From the NCBI GenBank assembly GCA_009773315.1, contig WRPE01000010.1, positions 1-64,000 of the forward strand: 64,000 nt of DNA, written 5' to 3'. Made by a program: the position numbers and the translations under genes. This stretch comes from Syntrophaceae bacterium (GTDB taxonomy: Bacteria > Desulfobacterota > Syntrophia > Syntrophales > Smithellaceae). Of this stretch, positions 1-8,479 are shown one piece after another. How positions within the stretch are numbered: position 1 is the stretch's first letter; each line of letters begins with the position of its first letter. The notes under the pieces are model-generated. The model was not told the DNA's origin. It made no database searches and saw only the letters and a list, made by a program, of their open reading frames with translations.

Positions 1-1
1 C

Positions 2-310
2 AATCAGATCTACTCCGGGATGCAAATGTGCCTGTCTAAAAAGACCTGGGACAAGCTGACGCCGGAACAGCAGAAGATCGTCATGGACGCTGCCGGCAAG
101 GCAGCCGATGAGCAGGTCAAGCTGAACCGCGAAAACGTCGCCAAGAGCTATGCGGCCATGGCTAAATCCGGTGTGCAGGTCATCGAAGCCACCCCCCAGC
201 TGGTGAGCGACCTGAAGGCGGCCTCCGTCAAAATCTGGAATGATCCCAAATGGGAAAAGGCCTACACCAAGGAAGTCATGGATCGTATTAAGAAGGAAGC
301 CGGAAAATAA
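2..310 (+). CDS. TRAP transporter solute-binding protein, DctP family (C-terminal fragment)
   Basis: The reading frame is open from the window edge to TAA at 308-310 and gives the last 102 residues of a protein. The stretch KKTWDKLTPEQQKIVMDAA followed by amphipathic helices is typical of the C-terminal lobe of DctP/TAXI periplasmic binding proteins, which capture organic acids for TRAP secondary transporters. The N-terminus with its signal peptide lies outside the window. The membrane subunits (DctQ/DctM) are not downstream, so they would have to be upstream or elsewhere. The next operon encodes a 2-hydroxyacyl-CoA dehydratase, so a role in importing a carboxylic acid substrate is possible but is only inference from adjacency. 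Confidence 0.85.
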   Translation, partial: NQIYSGMQMCLSKKTWDKLTPEQQKIVMDAAGKAADEQVKLNRENVAKSYAAMAKSGVQVIEATPQLVSDLKAASVKIWNDPKWEKAYTKEVMDRIKKEAGK

Positions 311-360
311 CCGCAGATAACAAGGAACAATTTAATGTCATTGACTTAAGCACCACAGCT

Positions 361-381
361 CCCCTCTTTTCTAAAGAGGGG
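361..381 (+). terminator. Hairpin after the TRAP gene
   Basis: A 9-bp perfect inverted repeat (361-369 with 373-381, 3-nt loop) lies 50 bp past the stop of the TRAP gene. It is followed by a G-run and only then by a short T-run (393-396), so it may be a dispersed intergenic hairpin rather than a classical intrinsic terminator. A similar CCCCTC-rich segment lies near 58110-58135. Confidence 0.35.
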
Positions 382-523
382 TTGGGGGAGATTTTACGGA
401 AGGCCATAAAAATCCCCGAACTTGAAAGATAACACATAGAGGGGTAGATGGATGTAAAACCGTTTGCCCCTCTTTCAAAGATGGACAAGGTGCTCTGGCC
501 TATTCAAGGAGTAAAAGATCATT

Positions 524-1750
524 ATGGACAAGAATATTTCTTCAAAACAGGTATTGAACGACATGATTTCCCGTCATTATAAAGAGGCGCTGGAAGCCAA
601 GAAGTCGGGCGAACTGGTGGCTTGGGCGACGTCCATTGTCCCGCAGGAGCTTTTGGAAACGATGGACATCAAGGTTGTTTATCCGGAAAACCATGCCGCG
701 GTCCTCGGAGCCAGAAAGGACGCCCCGGCATTTCTCCAGAATGCGGAAAATAACGGGTACTCAAACGATTTATGCTCCTACGCCAGAGTCAATATCGGCT
801 ATGCGAATCTGAAAGAGAGTGCAGCTGGAAATATTCCCATGCCGGATTTTATATTCTGCTGCAACAATATTTGCAACACCGTCATCAAGTGGTATGAAAA
901 CCTGGCCCGGGAGATGCGTATCCCCATGATTTTAATCGATACGCCTTTTAATCACACATTCGATGTCCCGGAGCATAGCGTCAAATATATCCGGGAACAA
1001 TTTCATCATGCCATCGGTCAGCTGGAACAGATAACCGGTAAAAAATTCGACCACGACCGCTTCCAGGAGGTCATGAACATTTCCACCCAGACGGCCCGGT
1101 GGTGGAAAAAGGCGACGGCCCTGGCGGCAGCACAACCTTCTCCTTTCAACGGATTTGATTTATTCAATTACATGGCGGTCATCGTGTGCATGAGGGGGAA
1201 ACAGGAAGGATTGGACCTCTTCAAGCTTTGGGCGGAAGAACTGCAGGGGAAAATCGACCGTGGCGAAGGACCCTGGAAAGATCAGCCGGAAAAATACCGG
1301 GTCATGTGGGACGGGATCGCCTGCTGGCCCCACCTGGCGGATACGTCAAAAATACTGAGGAAAAACGGGATCAACCTGATCACCTCAACCTACCCCGACT
1401 CCTGGACCATCGTTTATGACAGCGATGATCTGGATGCCATGGCCAGGGCCTACAGTTCCAATTATGCCAACCGGAACCTGGCGTATGGGGCGGGGAATAT
1501 TGTACAGATTGTAAAAGATTTCTCTTTAGACGGCATTATTTATCATTCCAATCGAAGCTGCAAGTTGATGGATTTCAGGCAATACGAAGTGCAGCGTCAA
1601 GTCCAGGAGCAGACCGGCGTGGCGTCCGTCATTTTTGACGGGGATCAGACCGACCCGAGGGCTTTTTCTCTGGCGCAATACGAGACGAGAATTCAGGCTC
1701 TTATGGAAATGATGGAACAAAGAAAAAACGAAAGGCCGGGTGGACAATGA
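524..1750 (+). CDS. 2-hydroxyacyl-CoA dehydratase family subunit (HgdB/FldB/BcrC-like)
   Basis: A 408-residue member of the HgdB/COG1775 family. These subunits bind [4Fe-4S] clusters and form the heterodimer that dehydrates (R)-2-hydroxyacyl-CoA through a ketyl radical; the same fold is used in ATP-dependent benzoyl-CoA reductase. Visible signatures are CSYARVNIG (Cys84), the cysteine cluster FCCNNICNT (Cys112, 113, 117), the following WYENLA..IP..LIDTPF block, Cys346, and the C-terminal D.TDPRAFS..QYETRI segment. AAGGAG at 506-511 fixes the ATG at 524. It overlaps the next subunit by 4 bp (ATGA), so the two are probably translationally coupled. The exact substrate cannot be read from the sequence. 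Confidence 0.9.
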   Translation: MDKNISSKQVLNDMISRHYKEALEAKKSGELVAWATSIVPQELLETMDIKVVYPENHAAVLGARKDAPAFLQNAENNGYSNDLCSYARVNIGYANLKESAAGNIPMPDFIFCCNNICNTVIKWYENLAREMRIPMILIDTPFNHTFDVPEHSVKYIREQFHHAIGQLEQITGKKFDHDRFQEVMNISTQTARWWKKATALAAAQPSPFNGFDLFNYMAVIVCMRGKQEGLDLFKLWAEELQGKIDRGEGPWKDQPEKYRVMWDGIACWPHLADTSKILRKNGINLITSTYPDSWTIVYDSDDLDAMARAYSSNYANRNLAYGAGNIVQIVKDFSLDGIIYHSNRSCKLMDFRQYEVQRQVQEQTGVASVIFDGDQTDPRAFSLAQYETRIQALMEMMEQRKNERPGGQ

Positions 1751-2877
1751 ATCGTATACAGGAAATCATAGCAGAGTTAGTAGAAACAGCAAACCATCCG
1801 GCAAAAGCCGTGAAAGCGTCGATGAAAGAAACCGGGAAAAAGGCCGTCGGCTGTTTTCCCTACTATACGCCTGATGAAATCATTTATGCGGCAGGCCTGC
1901 TGCCTGTCGGACTTTGGGGCGGACAGACGGACATTAAACTGGCCGACAAGTATCTGCAAAGCTTTTGTTGTTCCATCATGCGCATCAATGTCGAGCAGGG
2001 GTTGAAAGGGATGTATGACTTTTTGTCTGCCGTTATTATCCCTGCCTATTGTGATACACTGAAATGTATCTGTGATAATTGGCATGTTGCCGTTCCCCAA
2101 ACCTATTTGATTCCTATGGTGTATCCGCAACACAGGAAAATCGCCGCCGGAGTGGCCTATCTCATCGATGAATACAAAAGGGTGCAAAAAGAGCTTGAAA
2201 CCATTGCCGGTAAAAAAATAACAGAAAAGGATCTTGAGGACAGCATCGTCCTTTATGAAGACTATCGAAAAACCATGCGGCAATTTACAGCGATCGTGAG
2301 CAAATATTCCAAAACATTAAATGCGAAGACACGCCATTTAATTATCAAGGCCGCCTATTTTATGGATAAAAGGCTCTATACAATCAAAATTAAAGAACTC
2401 ATGGAAGAATTGAAGAAACTTCCCGAAGAAAAACTTGATGGCATAAAAGTGGTCGTTACGGGAATTCTTGCAGAGACGGACGCATTACTTGATGCCTTTG
2501 TCCAAAACAAAATAGTTTTTGTTGCCGACGATCTGGCTCATGAGTCAAGGCAGTTCAGAACGTCTGTCCGCAGTGAAGGAACGGCTCTCGAAAGGCTGGC
2601 CTACCGCATAGCGGATCACGACGGCTGCTCGCTCCTGTATGACGAGGAGAAGAAGCATGGGCAGCTGCTGATCGATCTCGTCCGGGAGAATCATGCCGAC
2701 GGGGTGGTGGTCTGCATGATGAAATTCTGCAATCCCGAAGAATTTGACTACCCGATCTACAAAAAGGAACTTGAAGCCGCCGGGATACCCATGCTGTATC
2801 TGGAAATTGAACAAAAAATGGATTCGGCGGAACAGATCCGAACAAGGATTCAGAGCTTTGCGGAAATGGTCAAATAG
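1747..2877 (+). CDS. 2-hydroxyacyl-CoA dehydratase family second subunit
   Basis: A 376-residue second HgdB-family subunit, starting inside the stop of the preceding gene. It has the family pattern PDEIIYAAGLLPVGLWGG near the N-terminus, a cysteine-rich middle (FCCSIMR, then YCDTLKCICDNW) and a C-terminal domain ending EQIRTRIQSF.EM. It would pair with the 408-residue subunit; only one partner normally carries the catalytic cluster. Since both belong to the same superfamily, the order and lengths fit 2-hydroxyacyl-CoA dehydratases and also class I benzoyl-CoA reductase B/C subunits. The single activator gene downstream favours a dehydratase. Confidence 0.9.
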   Translation: MNRIQEIIAELVETANHPAKAVKASMKETGKKAVGCFPYYTPDEIIYAAGLLPVGLWGGQTDIKLADKYLQSFCCSIMRINVEQGLKGMYDFLSAVIIPAYCDTLKCICDNWHVAVPQTYLIPMVYPQHRKIAAGVAYLIDEYKRVQKELETIAGKKITEKDLEDSIVLYEDYRKTMRQFTAIVSKYSKTLNAKTRHLIIKAAYFMDKRLYTIKIKELMEELKKLPEEKLDGIKVVVTGILAETDALLDAFVQNKIVFVADDLAHESRQFRTSVRSEGTALERLAYRIADHDGCSLLYDEEKKHGQLLIDLVRENHADGVVVCMMKFCNPEEFDYPIYKKELEAAGIPMLYLEIEQKMDSAEQIRTRIQSFAEMVK

Positions 2878-2918
2878 GAAGCAGTAGCAAATCTACGATC
2901 GGTCAGAAGAGGTAAAAA

Positions 2919-3698
2919 TTGTTTTTAGGCATCGATATTGGATCGTCTTCATCAAAGGCTGTCATTATAAACGCGCAACTTGAAATATTGGGCAAGGCCG
3001 TGTTTAATACGGGAGCAGGAACTCAGGGGCCTGAAAAAGCGGTTGGAGCAGCCCTTCGGGAAGCAGGAATCTCCGGAGATGAAATAAAATTTTCCGTTGT
3101 AACAGGCTATGGGAGAATGACCTACGATAAGGCCGACAAGCAGATCACGGAGATCACTTGCCATGCAAGAGGAGCCGCCCACATGATACCGTCGGCTAGA
3201 ACGGTTATTGATATTGGTGGACAGGATGCAAAAGTCATCAGATTGGACAAAGACGGCAAAGTGGAAAATTTTGTCATGAATGAGAAGTGCGCTGCAGGAA
3301 CAGGGCGGTTCCTCGAGGTTATGGCGCGGATTCTTGACTGCAGCATCGGAAATCTTTCCAGCCTCTCGGAAAATGCATCGGAAGAGATCATCATCAGCAA
3401 TACTTGCACCGTTTTTGCAGAATCGGAGGTGATCTCGCAACTTTCCTCAGGAGCCAAACGGGAAAATGTGGCCCAAGGCGCCCATAAATCCGTTGCAAAA
3501 AGGGTGGCGGGCTTGGGCAGTCGAATAGGTTTAGCGCCTGATGTTGTTATGACAGGTGGCGTTGCGTTAAATAAAGGTGTTGTTGCCGCACTCGAAAAAG
3601 AAATAGGACAAAAAATTACTGTCGTAGAAAATCCCCAAATCATCGGAGCGATAGGGGCCGCTCTTTACGCATTGGAAACGGCTTCCAAATTGTCGTGA
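2919..3698 (+). CDS. hgdC: 2-hydroxyacyl-CoA dehydratase activator (ASKHA ATPase)
   Basis: A 259-residue activase of the BadF/BadG/HgdC family. It couples ATP hydrolysis to single-electron transfer into the dehydratase. The N-terminal FLGIDIGSSSSKAVI is the phosphate-1 loop of the actin/Hsp70 fold, VIDIGGQDAKVI is the second phosphate loop, and GGVALNKG lies near the adenosine site. Cys124 (NEKCAAGTGRF) and Cys163 (NTCTVFAESE) occupy the positions of the two cysteines that hold the bridging [4Fe-4S] cluster in the HgdC homodimer. The start is a TTG at 2919 preceded by AGAGG. It follows the two dehydratase subunits with a 41-bp gap, completing a three-gene operon. Confidence 0.93.
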   Translation: MFLGIDIGSSSSKAVIINAQLEILGKAVFNTGAGTQGPEKAVGAALREAGISGDEIKFSVVTGYGRMTYDKADKQITEITCHARGAAHMIPSARTVIDIGGQDAKVIRLDKDGKVENFVMNEKCAAGTGRFLEVMARILDCSIGNLSSLSENASEEIIISNTCTVFAESEVISQLSSGAKRENVAQGAHKSVAKRVAGLGSRIGLAPDVVMTGGVALNKGVVAALEKEIGQKITVVENPQIIGAIGAALYALETASKLS

Positions 3699-3717
3699 CA
3701 TTTCTTTGAGCATAGAA

Positions 3718-3896
3718 GGACGTGCCCACGGCGAAGATCATCAAGTCCGAAGCCACCGACGGCATCATTGCCCCTAACTACATGCCCGTTTCCCTGGAAC
3801 ACAAGCAAAGTGTACGGTATCACCTTCGAGCAGGGCCGCAACAGCCTGAAGATCAACAGCAGTATGCTGGAAAAACATGGTGACCGAGAACAGTAG
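3718..3896 (+). pseudogene. Remnant of an unidentified gene with a frameshift
   Basis: Codon-like sequence continues after hgdC: one frame reads VPTAKIIKSEATDGIIAP then NYMPVSLEH, and a second frame takes over near 3807 as VYGITFEQGRNSLKI then NSSMLEKHGDREQ before TAG at 3894-3896. Neither frame has a start or ribosome site. It looks like the 3' end of a gene broken by deletion and frameshift. I do not recognise the family. Confidence 0.45.
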
Positions 3897-3920
3897 GGGC
3901 GAAATGTTTTTCGCCCCTAC
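3893..3920 (+). terminator. GC-rich hairpin
   Basis: An 11-bp perfect inverted repeat (GTAGGGGCGAA 3893-3903 with TTCGCCCCTAC 3910-3920, 6-nt loop). Hairpins of this form are commonly dispersed between genes. It may end transcription of the dehydratase operon, but no T-run follows. Confidence 0.4.
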
Positions 3921-4043
3921 GCCGTCGATTTGAAAAACGAACAAAAAAGAGGTCGGGTCTGTCTTTGATTGCTGTCAGGCAAAAGGCTGTTCATGAGTTG
4001 TTGTCGTATTGCTTAAAAAAGTGAAATAGTTTATATTGCTATC

Positions 4044-4286
4044 ATGAGTCCAACAATTTTCAGAGAAAAAGGATATCGATTCTATTTCCTTTCCAATGAA
4101 GAAAACCGAAAAGATGTGCATGTTACATGTGACAAAGGTGAAGCAAAATTTTGGTTGGAACCCATTGTATCTTTAGCTGCTTATTATGGACTTAATTCAA
4201 AAAGATTGGCCGAAGTTCAAAAAATTATTGAGGAGCACGAAAATGAAAGCGTTAAAGCGTGGCAAAAACATTTCAGTCAACGTTGA
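4044..4286 (+). CDS. DUF4160 family protein
   Basis: An 80-residue protein with the full DUF4160 pattern: TIFREKGYRFYFLSNEENRK, then HV.CDKGEAKFWLEP, then a helical end (RLAEVQKIIEEHENESVKAW). DUF4160 proteins are very often followed by DUF2442 proteins, as here, with a 44-bp overlap, and such pairs are frequent in accessory regions. Whether they form a toxin-antitoxin-like module is not settled. The biochemical role is unknown. Confidence 0.85.
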   Translation: MSPTIFREKGYRFYFLSNEENRKDVHVTCDKGEAKFWLEPIVSLAAYYGLNSKRLAEVQKIIEEHENESVKAWQKHFSQR

Positions 4287-4545
4287 AAATATTACGACTT
4301 TCGGACTATGGCTCTTTGCGAACGGGCGCGAATACTTTCTGAGTTATAAGGACTATCCTTGTTTTAAAGATCAAACGCTAAAAGCCATCCAGAATGTTGA
4401 ATTGATTCACGGCTATCATCTACACTGGCCGGATTTAGACGTCGACCTGGAAACCGACAATCTGGAAAACCCGGAGAAATACCCATTGAAATCAAAACCA
4501 ATTAAAACTGGTTCTTCACGCAATCCGGTCGGACGAGCGGCATAA
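4243..4545 (+). CDS. DUF2442 family protein
   Basis: A 100-residue protein. The ATG at 4243 is chosen over an upstream in-frame ATG at 4186 because AGGAG at 4231-4235 sits 7 nt before it and the family's conserved part begins there. The core ITTFGLWLFANGREYFLSYKDYP and the HGYHLHWPDLDVDLE motif near residue 68 are characteristic of DUF2442, where the acidic DLDVDL segment is strongly conserved. It overlaps the DUF4160 gene in another frame, implying coupled translation. Confidence 0.85.
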   Translation: MKALKRGKNISVNVENITTFGLWLFANGREYFLSYKDYPCFKDQTLKAIQNVELIHGYHLHWPDLDVDLETDNLENPEKYPLKSKPIKTGSSRNPVGRAA

Positions 4546-4680
4546 ACACGTAATTTCAGGTCGTATCTTCTGCAGGTGATTAATACTCTTCTTAATGAGC
4601 GCGTCCGTGCCGACAGAGCGGGTCCGGCGTCCCATTTTTCATTTGACGATATTTTCTCCTGTAGTTGTCTTATTACTTAA

Positions 4681-4740
4681 TCCCGCTGTTGCGGGACGAG
4701 CGTCAATCCTCCGCAGCGAGCTCGCGAGGTGGTTGATTAA
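4681..4740. repeat. Dispersed hairpin repeat, copy 1 (internally deleted)
   Basis: This 60-bp segment, ending in GCGAGGTGGTTGATTAA, matches the reverse complement of 19759-19853. The second copy carries about 45 extra bases between two GCGAGC.GCTCGC-like stems, so copy 1 appears to have lost the middle by recombination between the stems. It accounts for much of the 304-bp gap before the cyclophilin gene; the rest shows no gene. Confidence 0.6.
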
Positions 4741-4849
4741 ATTTGTCCACTCTTAACCCACTTAAGTCGTTTTTGCCGGATGGTTTTAACCTTGACATAT
4801 CAGGTGATAATCTTTAAAGCTTCAACGACATAACCCTAAGGAGACGATC

Positions 4850-5389
4850 ATGAAAAATAAATTAACAGCCGTTATTGAAACGGATAAAGGCACCATCCAC
4901 CTGAAATTATTCACCGATCAAACACCGGTAACTGTGGGTAATTTTGTCAATTTGGCCCGACGCGGATATTACAATAATCTGAAATTCCATCGTGTGATCC
5001 CCGATTTTATGATTCAGGGCGGTTGCCCCGCGGGCGACGGCCGCGGTGGACCCGGTTATAAATTTCAGGACGAATTTGTAAAGGAATTGCGCCATAGTAA
5101 GCCGGGAATTTTTTCCATGGCCAACGCCGGATCGCAAACGAATGGCAGCCAGTTTTTCATCACGCACGTACCCACGCCCTGGCTCGACGGCAAGCATACC
5201 GTGTTTGGCGAGGTGGTCAGTGACGTGGATATGGAAATTGTCAATGCCATTGCGCAGGGTGACAAAATCCACTCCATCACGATCGAAGGTGACATTTCGG
5301 ACCTGATGGAAAGCGTCAAGCCCATGGTTGATAAGTGGAATGCCGCACTGGATGCGAGTTTTCCCAAGCTGCCTAAAGTTCCGTCATAA
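4850..5389 (+). CDS. ppiB: Peptidyl-prolyl cis-trans isomerase, cyclophilin type
   Basis: A 179-residue cytoplasmic cyclophilin (no signal peptide) that catalyses proline isomerisation. Catalytic features are present: [13 protein letters not shown] (Arg48, Phe53, Gln56), the GPGYKFQDE segment, [16 protein letters not shown] and the substrate-pocket [12 protein letters not shown]. The usual bacterial domain ends near residue 145; here about 30 extra residues ([20 protein letters not shown]) follow. AAGGAG lies 8 nt before the ATG. The next gene follows after 36 bp on the same strand. Confidence 0.95.
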   Translation: MKNKLTAVIETDKGTIHLKLFTDQTPVTVGNFVNLARRGYYNNLKFHRVIPDFMIQGGCPAGDGRGGPGYKFQDEFVKELRHSKPGIFSMANAGSQTNGSQFFITHVPTPWLDGKHTVFGEVVSDVDMEIVNAIAQGDKIHSITIEGDISDLMESVKPMVDKWNAALDASFPKLPKVPS

Positions 5390-5425
5390 AATTTTCCAGA
5401 TCGGTTGAAGACCGGAGAAACGATC

Positions 5426-6469
5426 GTGAGAAACGTGCAAATAACTCCTGCACGGGCGGTAGAGAAAGACGGCTCGATTAACTTCGGGACTTTTCGCACG
5501 CCGTTCAGGAATGCCAATATCCTGGATGCGCCGCTGTATTCTTTCCCCGTGCCCGGTTTCTGGAAGAATTTTCGTCTGAAGGAATGGCAGCATTTTGGTA
5601 TTATTACCCCGACGCATTATTTTGGTATGGTTATCTTTGACGCCAAATTTATGGGTGCTTCCTTTTTCTACGTCTATGACCGGCTAACAAACACGCGGTT
5701 TGAACATGCACGGCAGACGATCGGGCGCTCTATAAAAGTGGCCGGGCAGATTTATGATGATGTCTGCTTCCTGGACACAAAGGGTTACCACCTGCGATTT
5801 GAAAATAAATTGGATCAGGGTTTCCACCGGATTTTAATCAATATTGATAGTGATCAAGACCGCATTGCCGTGAAAGGTGACATAATCGTTCATGAAGATT
5901 TGGGCGCAGTCGAGCCGCTGGTCCAGCTCTCACCGATAACCCGCACACGCCCATTTTATACGCACAAAGCGGCTGTTCCTGCGTCGGGCAGCATCACAGT
6001 GGGTTCGCAGGAAATTGTTCTGGAACGGAATTCAACCATTGCCCTGATCGATGAGCAAAAAACGTATTATCCTTATATCAGCTTCTGGAAATGGTCCACA
6101 GCAGCAGCTTACCGTGATGACGGAAAAATTTCAGCCTTCAATCTCTGCCAGAATATAATTGATGACGATGAAGATTTTAATGAAAACTGCTTCTGGACGG
6201 ACGGGAAAATTTATTGTCTCACGGCTGCGCGGTTTGATTTTGGCGATATCCTGAAGCCCTGGAAAATGAAAACAACAGACGGCAGTCTGGATTTGTCTTT
6301 TAGACCGTTGGGCGAGAGGGCCAATAAAATTAATATGGCCGGCATTATCCGTTCCGAATTTCATCAGCCTTTCGGCCTGTACAACGGCAGGTTTCAAGAC
6401 GACCAGGGCGTTATCCATCTCATCAAAGATTTCTTCGGTTTGGCGGAATATCATGTGAAGAGGTATTAG
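5426..6469 (+). CDS. DUF2804 family protein
   Basis: A 347-residue protein of the DUF2804 family. The family core is visible as FFYVYDRLT, SFWKWSTAAAYRDDGKISAF, NENCFWTDGKIYCL and HQPFGLYNGRF. No signal peptide or membrane segment is seen. The start is taken as GTG at 5426, with GGAG at 5414-5417; an in-frame TTG at 5405 is possible but has no ribosome site. Function is not established; lipocalin-like beta structure has been suggested for related proteins, which I cannot verify here. Confidence 0.8.
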   Translation: MRNVQITPARAVEKDGSINFGTFRTPFRNANILDAPLYSFPVPGFWKNFRLKEWQHFGIITPTHYFGMVIFDAKFMGASFFYVYDRLTNTRFEHARQTIGRSIKVAGQIYDDVCFLDTKGYHLRFENKLDQGFHRILINIDSDQDRIAVKGDIIVHEDLGAVEPLVQLSPITRTRPFYTHKAAVPASGSITVGSQEIVLERNSTIALIDEQKTYYPYISFWKWSTAAAYRDDGKISAFNLCQNIIDDDEDFNENCFWTDGKIYCLTAARFDFGDILKPWKMKTTDGSLDLSFRPLGERANKINMAGIIRSEFHQPFGLYNGRFQDDQGVIHLIKDFFGLAEYHVKRY

Positions 6470-6547
6470 GCTGTTGGTTTTTTAGGCTGAGGGGGAAGGC
6501 CAGAGAGGTACAAAACGGGGCCTGGTGAAAATGCTCCTCTTTATAAT

Positions 6548-7054
6548 TCACATCTTGCGGCTGTCGTATGCCCAGTGCAAAAGCGCCTGACGCTGTTTGC
6601 GGCGGCAATTCAGATCACCGGCGGGACAGTGTTTGCGTAGCTGGGCGATATGCCTTTGCATGGCTTTCCAGCGTTTAATTTGTCTTTCGTCGTCGGGGCA
6701 GCGTCTTCCCTGAAAATAGCGGCAGTACCATTGAAACCAGCCGCGGGGGTCTTCAGGATAAATCCATCCTTTTTGTGTCCAGTAGGAGAGGGGCTTGGAA
6801 GCGTTTACGCCGAAGCAGTTGAGTTTCGGATCATGACGTTCGGCGCATAGTTTGGCTTTGGCATACCAGGAAGGAGGAAATTCGCTTCGGCAATCGGTCA
6901 TATATTTTCCGCCGAAGACACCCATCTCCAGCATTTGTTTGGGCGTCAGTTCCGGTTGGAATTCGGGGCTGAAATCTCTACCGGCAGGCTTGGTGAGAAA
7001 ATAACGATAGCCATTTTGCATCCGGTCATTAATAATAATTTCTTTGTGCTTCAT
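6548..7054 (-). CDS. Conserved hypothetical protein, Trp/Tyr-rich
   Basis: A 168-residue protein convergent with the DUF2804 gene. It contains highly conserved-looking blocks: LTPKQMLEMGVFGGKYMTDC, FGVNASKPLSYW, GWFQWYCRYFQGRR and RRKQRQALLHWAYDSRKM. I recall this pattern from a widespread uncharacterised family of bacteria and plants, always ending in the LLHWAYDSR motif. Basic residues and several cysteines could suggest nucleic-acid or metal binding, but that is speculation. Start ATG at 7054. Confidence 0.75.
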   Translation of the reverse strand: MKHKEIIINDRMQNGYRYFLTKPAGRDFSPEFQPELTPKQMLEMGVFGGKYMTDCRSEFPPSWYAKAKLCAERHDPKLNCFGVNASKPLSYWTQKGWIYPEDPRGWFQWYCRYFQGRRCPDDERQIKRWKAMQRHIAQLRKHCPAGDLNCRRKQRQALLHWAYDSRKM

Positions 7055-7123
7055 TTTCGCCTGCGCCGAATAAGTACGTTTTGATACGCTTTAAACTGCT
7101 GTTCGAATGCGGAAAATATAATA

Positions 7124-8479
7124 CTACGAGTGGCCATCCGGACGTGCCAGATTTTCAAAGGTGGTGAACTTTTCCAGAAAGGCGAGCTTCACGGACCCAG
7201 TCGGACCATTACGTTGTTTGCCGATGATGATTTCGGCAACGCCTTTGTCAGGATTATCATCGGACTTATTGTAAACGTCGTCCCGATAGATAAATGCAAT
7301 GACGTCCGCGTCCTGCTCGATGGCGCCTGATTCGCGCAAGTCAGCCATTTGCGGGCGGCGGTTGGGGCGATCTTCCACTTTTCGGTTGAGCTGGGATAGA
7401 GCGATCACCGGCACTTTGAGTTCCTTGGCCAGCGCTTTGAGCGAACGGCTGATTTCCGATATTTCCTGCTCGCGGGAATTTGAATAACCACCGGCTCGCA
7501 TCAACTGAATGTAGTCCACGACAATCAAACCCAGGCCTTGATCGGCTTTCAAGCGGCGGGATTTGGCTTTCATCTCCAAGACGGTAATGGCGGGCGTATC
7601 GTCGATAAAAAGCGGTGCTTCGGAAAGTCTGCCTGCCGCCGTTGTCAGTTTCGGCCAGTCGGTTTCGCCTAAAAATCCTTTGCGCATTTTTTGCGAATCA
7701 ACTTTTGCTTCCGAGGCGAGCATTCTGAAAGCCAGCTGCTCCTTGGACATTTCGAGAGAGAATATGGCCACGGGTGTTTGTGTTTCCAGCGCGGCAAATT
7801 GCGCAATATTAAGTGCAAACGCGGTTTTACCCATGCTGGGGCGACCGGCGATGATGATCAGATCGGAATTTTGTAATCCGGATGTTAGATCATCGATTTT
7901 TTCAAATCCGGTGGCCACGCCGGTGATCAGTTCCTTTCGGGAGAAGAGGTCTTCGATCGCACGGAAGCTTTCTTTGACAATGTCTTTAATGGGATAAAAA
8001 GAGACCCGGACTTTATTTTCGGAAATCTCAAAAATGCTATGCTCGGCCTTATCCAGCACCTGATCAACATCAGAGCCTGTTTCATAGCAACTGTTGATAA
8101 TCTCGGTGGCTGATCCGATCAGACCGCGCAAAATAGCTTTTTCTTTGACAATTTTGGCATAATTGGCGACGTTGGCTGCCGACGGGACATTATCAACCAA
8201 TGATGCCAGATAAGCGGTGCCACCGACTGAATCCAGTATATTCCTGTCCTTAAGGGCATTGCTCAAGGTGATCAGATCAACCGGTTCGTTTTTATCGGCA
8301 AGTTGCTCGATAACGGAAAAAATTTTCCGGTGTGCTTCGTTGTAGAAATCGCCTTTGTTGATAATTTCCTGCGCAGCATTGATCGAACCGTTATCCAATA
8401 GAATACTGCCCAGAATGGATTGTTCCGCTTCGATATTCTGAGGGGGAAGTTTATATAATGCCGGATCGATATCTTTCAT
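7124..8479 (-). CDS. dnaB: Replicative DNA helicase DnaB
   Basis: A 451-residue hexameric helicase that unwinds DNA ahead of the replication fork. The N-terminal DnaB domain (PPQNIEAEQSILGSILLD, residues 12-30) is followed by the RecA-like domain with Walker A GRPSMGKTA (212-220), the IFSLEMS block, Walker B LIVVDYIQLM and the C-terminal DLRESGAIEQDAD/GKQRNGPTG signature. No intein is present. Its ATG overlaps the stop of rplI by one base (TAATG), so it is the distal gene of the rpsF-rpsR-DUF2232-rplI-dnaB operon. Confidence 0.98.
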   Translation of the reverse strand: MKDIDPALYKLPPQNIEAEQSILGSILLDNGSINAAQEIINKGDFYNEAHRKIFSVIEQLADKNEPVDLITLSNALKDRNILDSVGGTAYLASLVDNVPSAANVANYAKIVKEKAILRGLIGSATEIINSCYETGSDVDQVLDKAEHSIFEISENKVRVSFYPIKDIVKESFRAIEDLFSRKELITGVATGFEKIDDLTSGLQNSDLIIIAGRPSMGKTAFALNIAQFAALETQTPVAIFSLEMSKEQLAFRMLASEAKVDSQKMRKGFLGETDWPKLTTAAGRLSEAPLFIDDTPAITVLEMKAKSRRLKADQGLGLIVVDYIQLMRAGGYSNSREQEISEISRSLKALAKELKVPVIALSQLNRKVEDRPNRRPQMADLRESGAIEQDADVIAFIYRDDVYNKSDDNPDKGVAEIIIGKQRNGPTGSVKLAFLEKFTTFENLARPDGHS

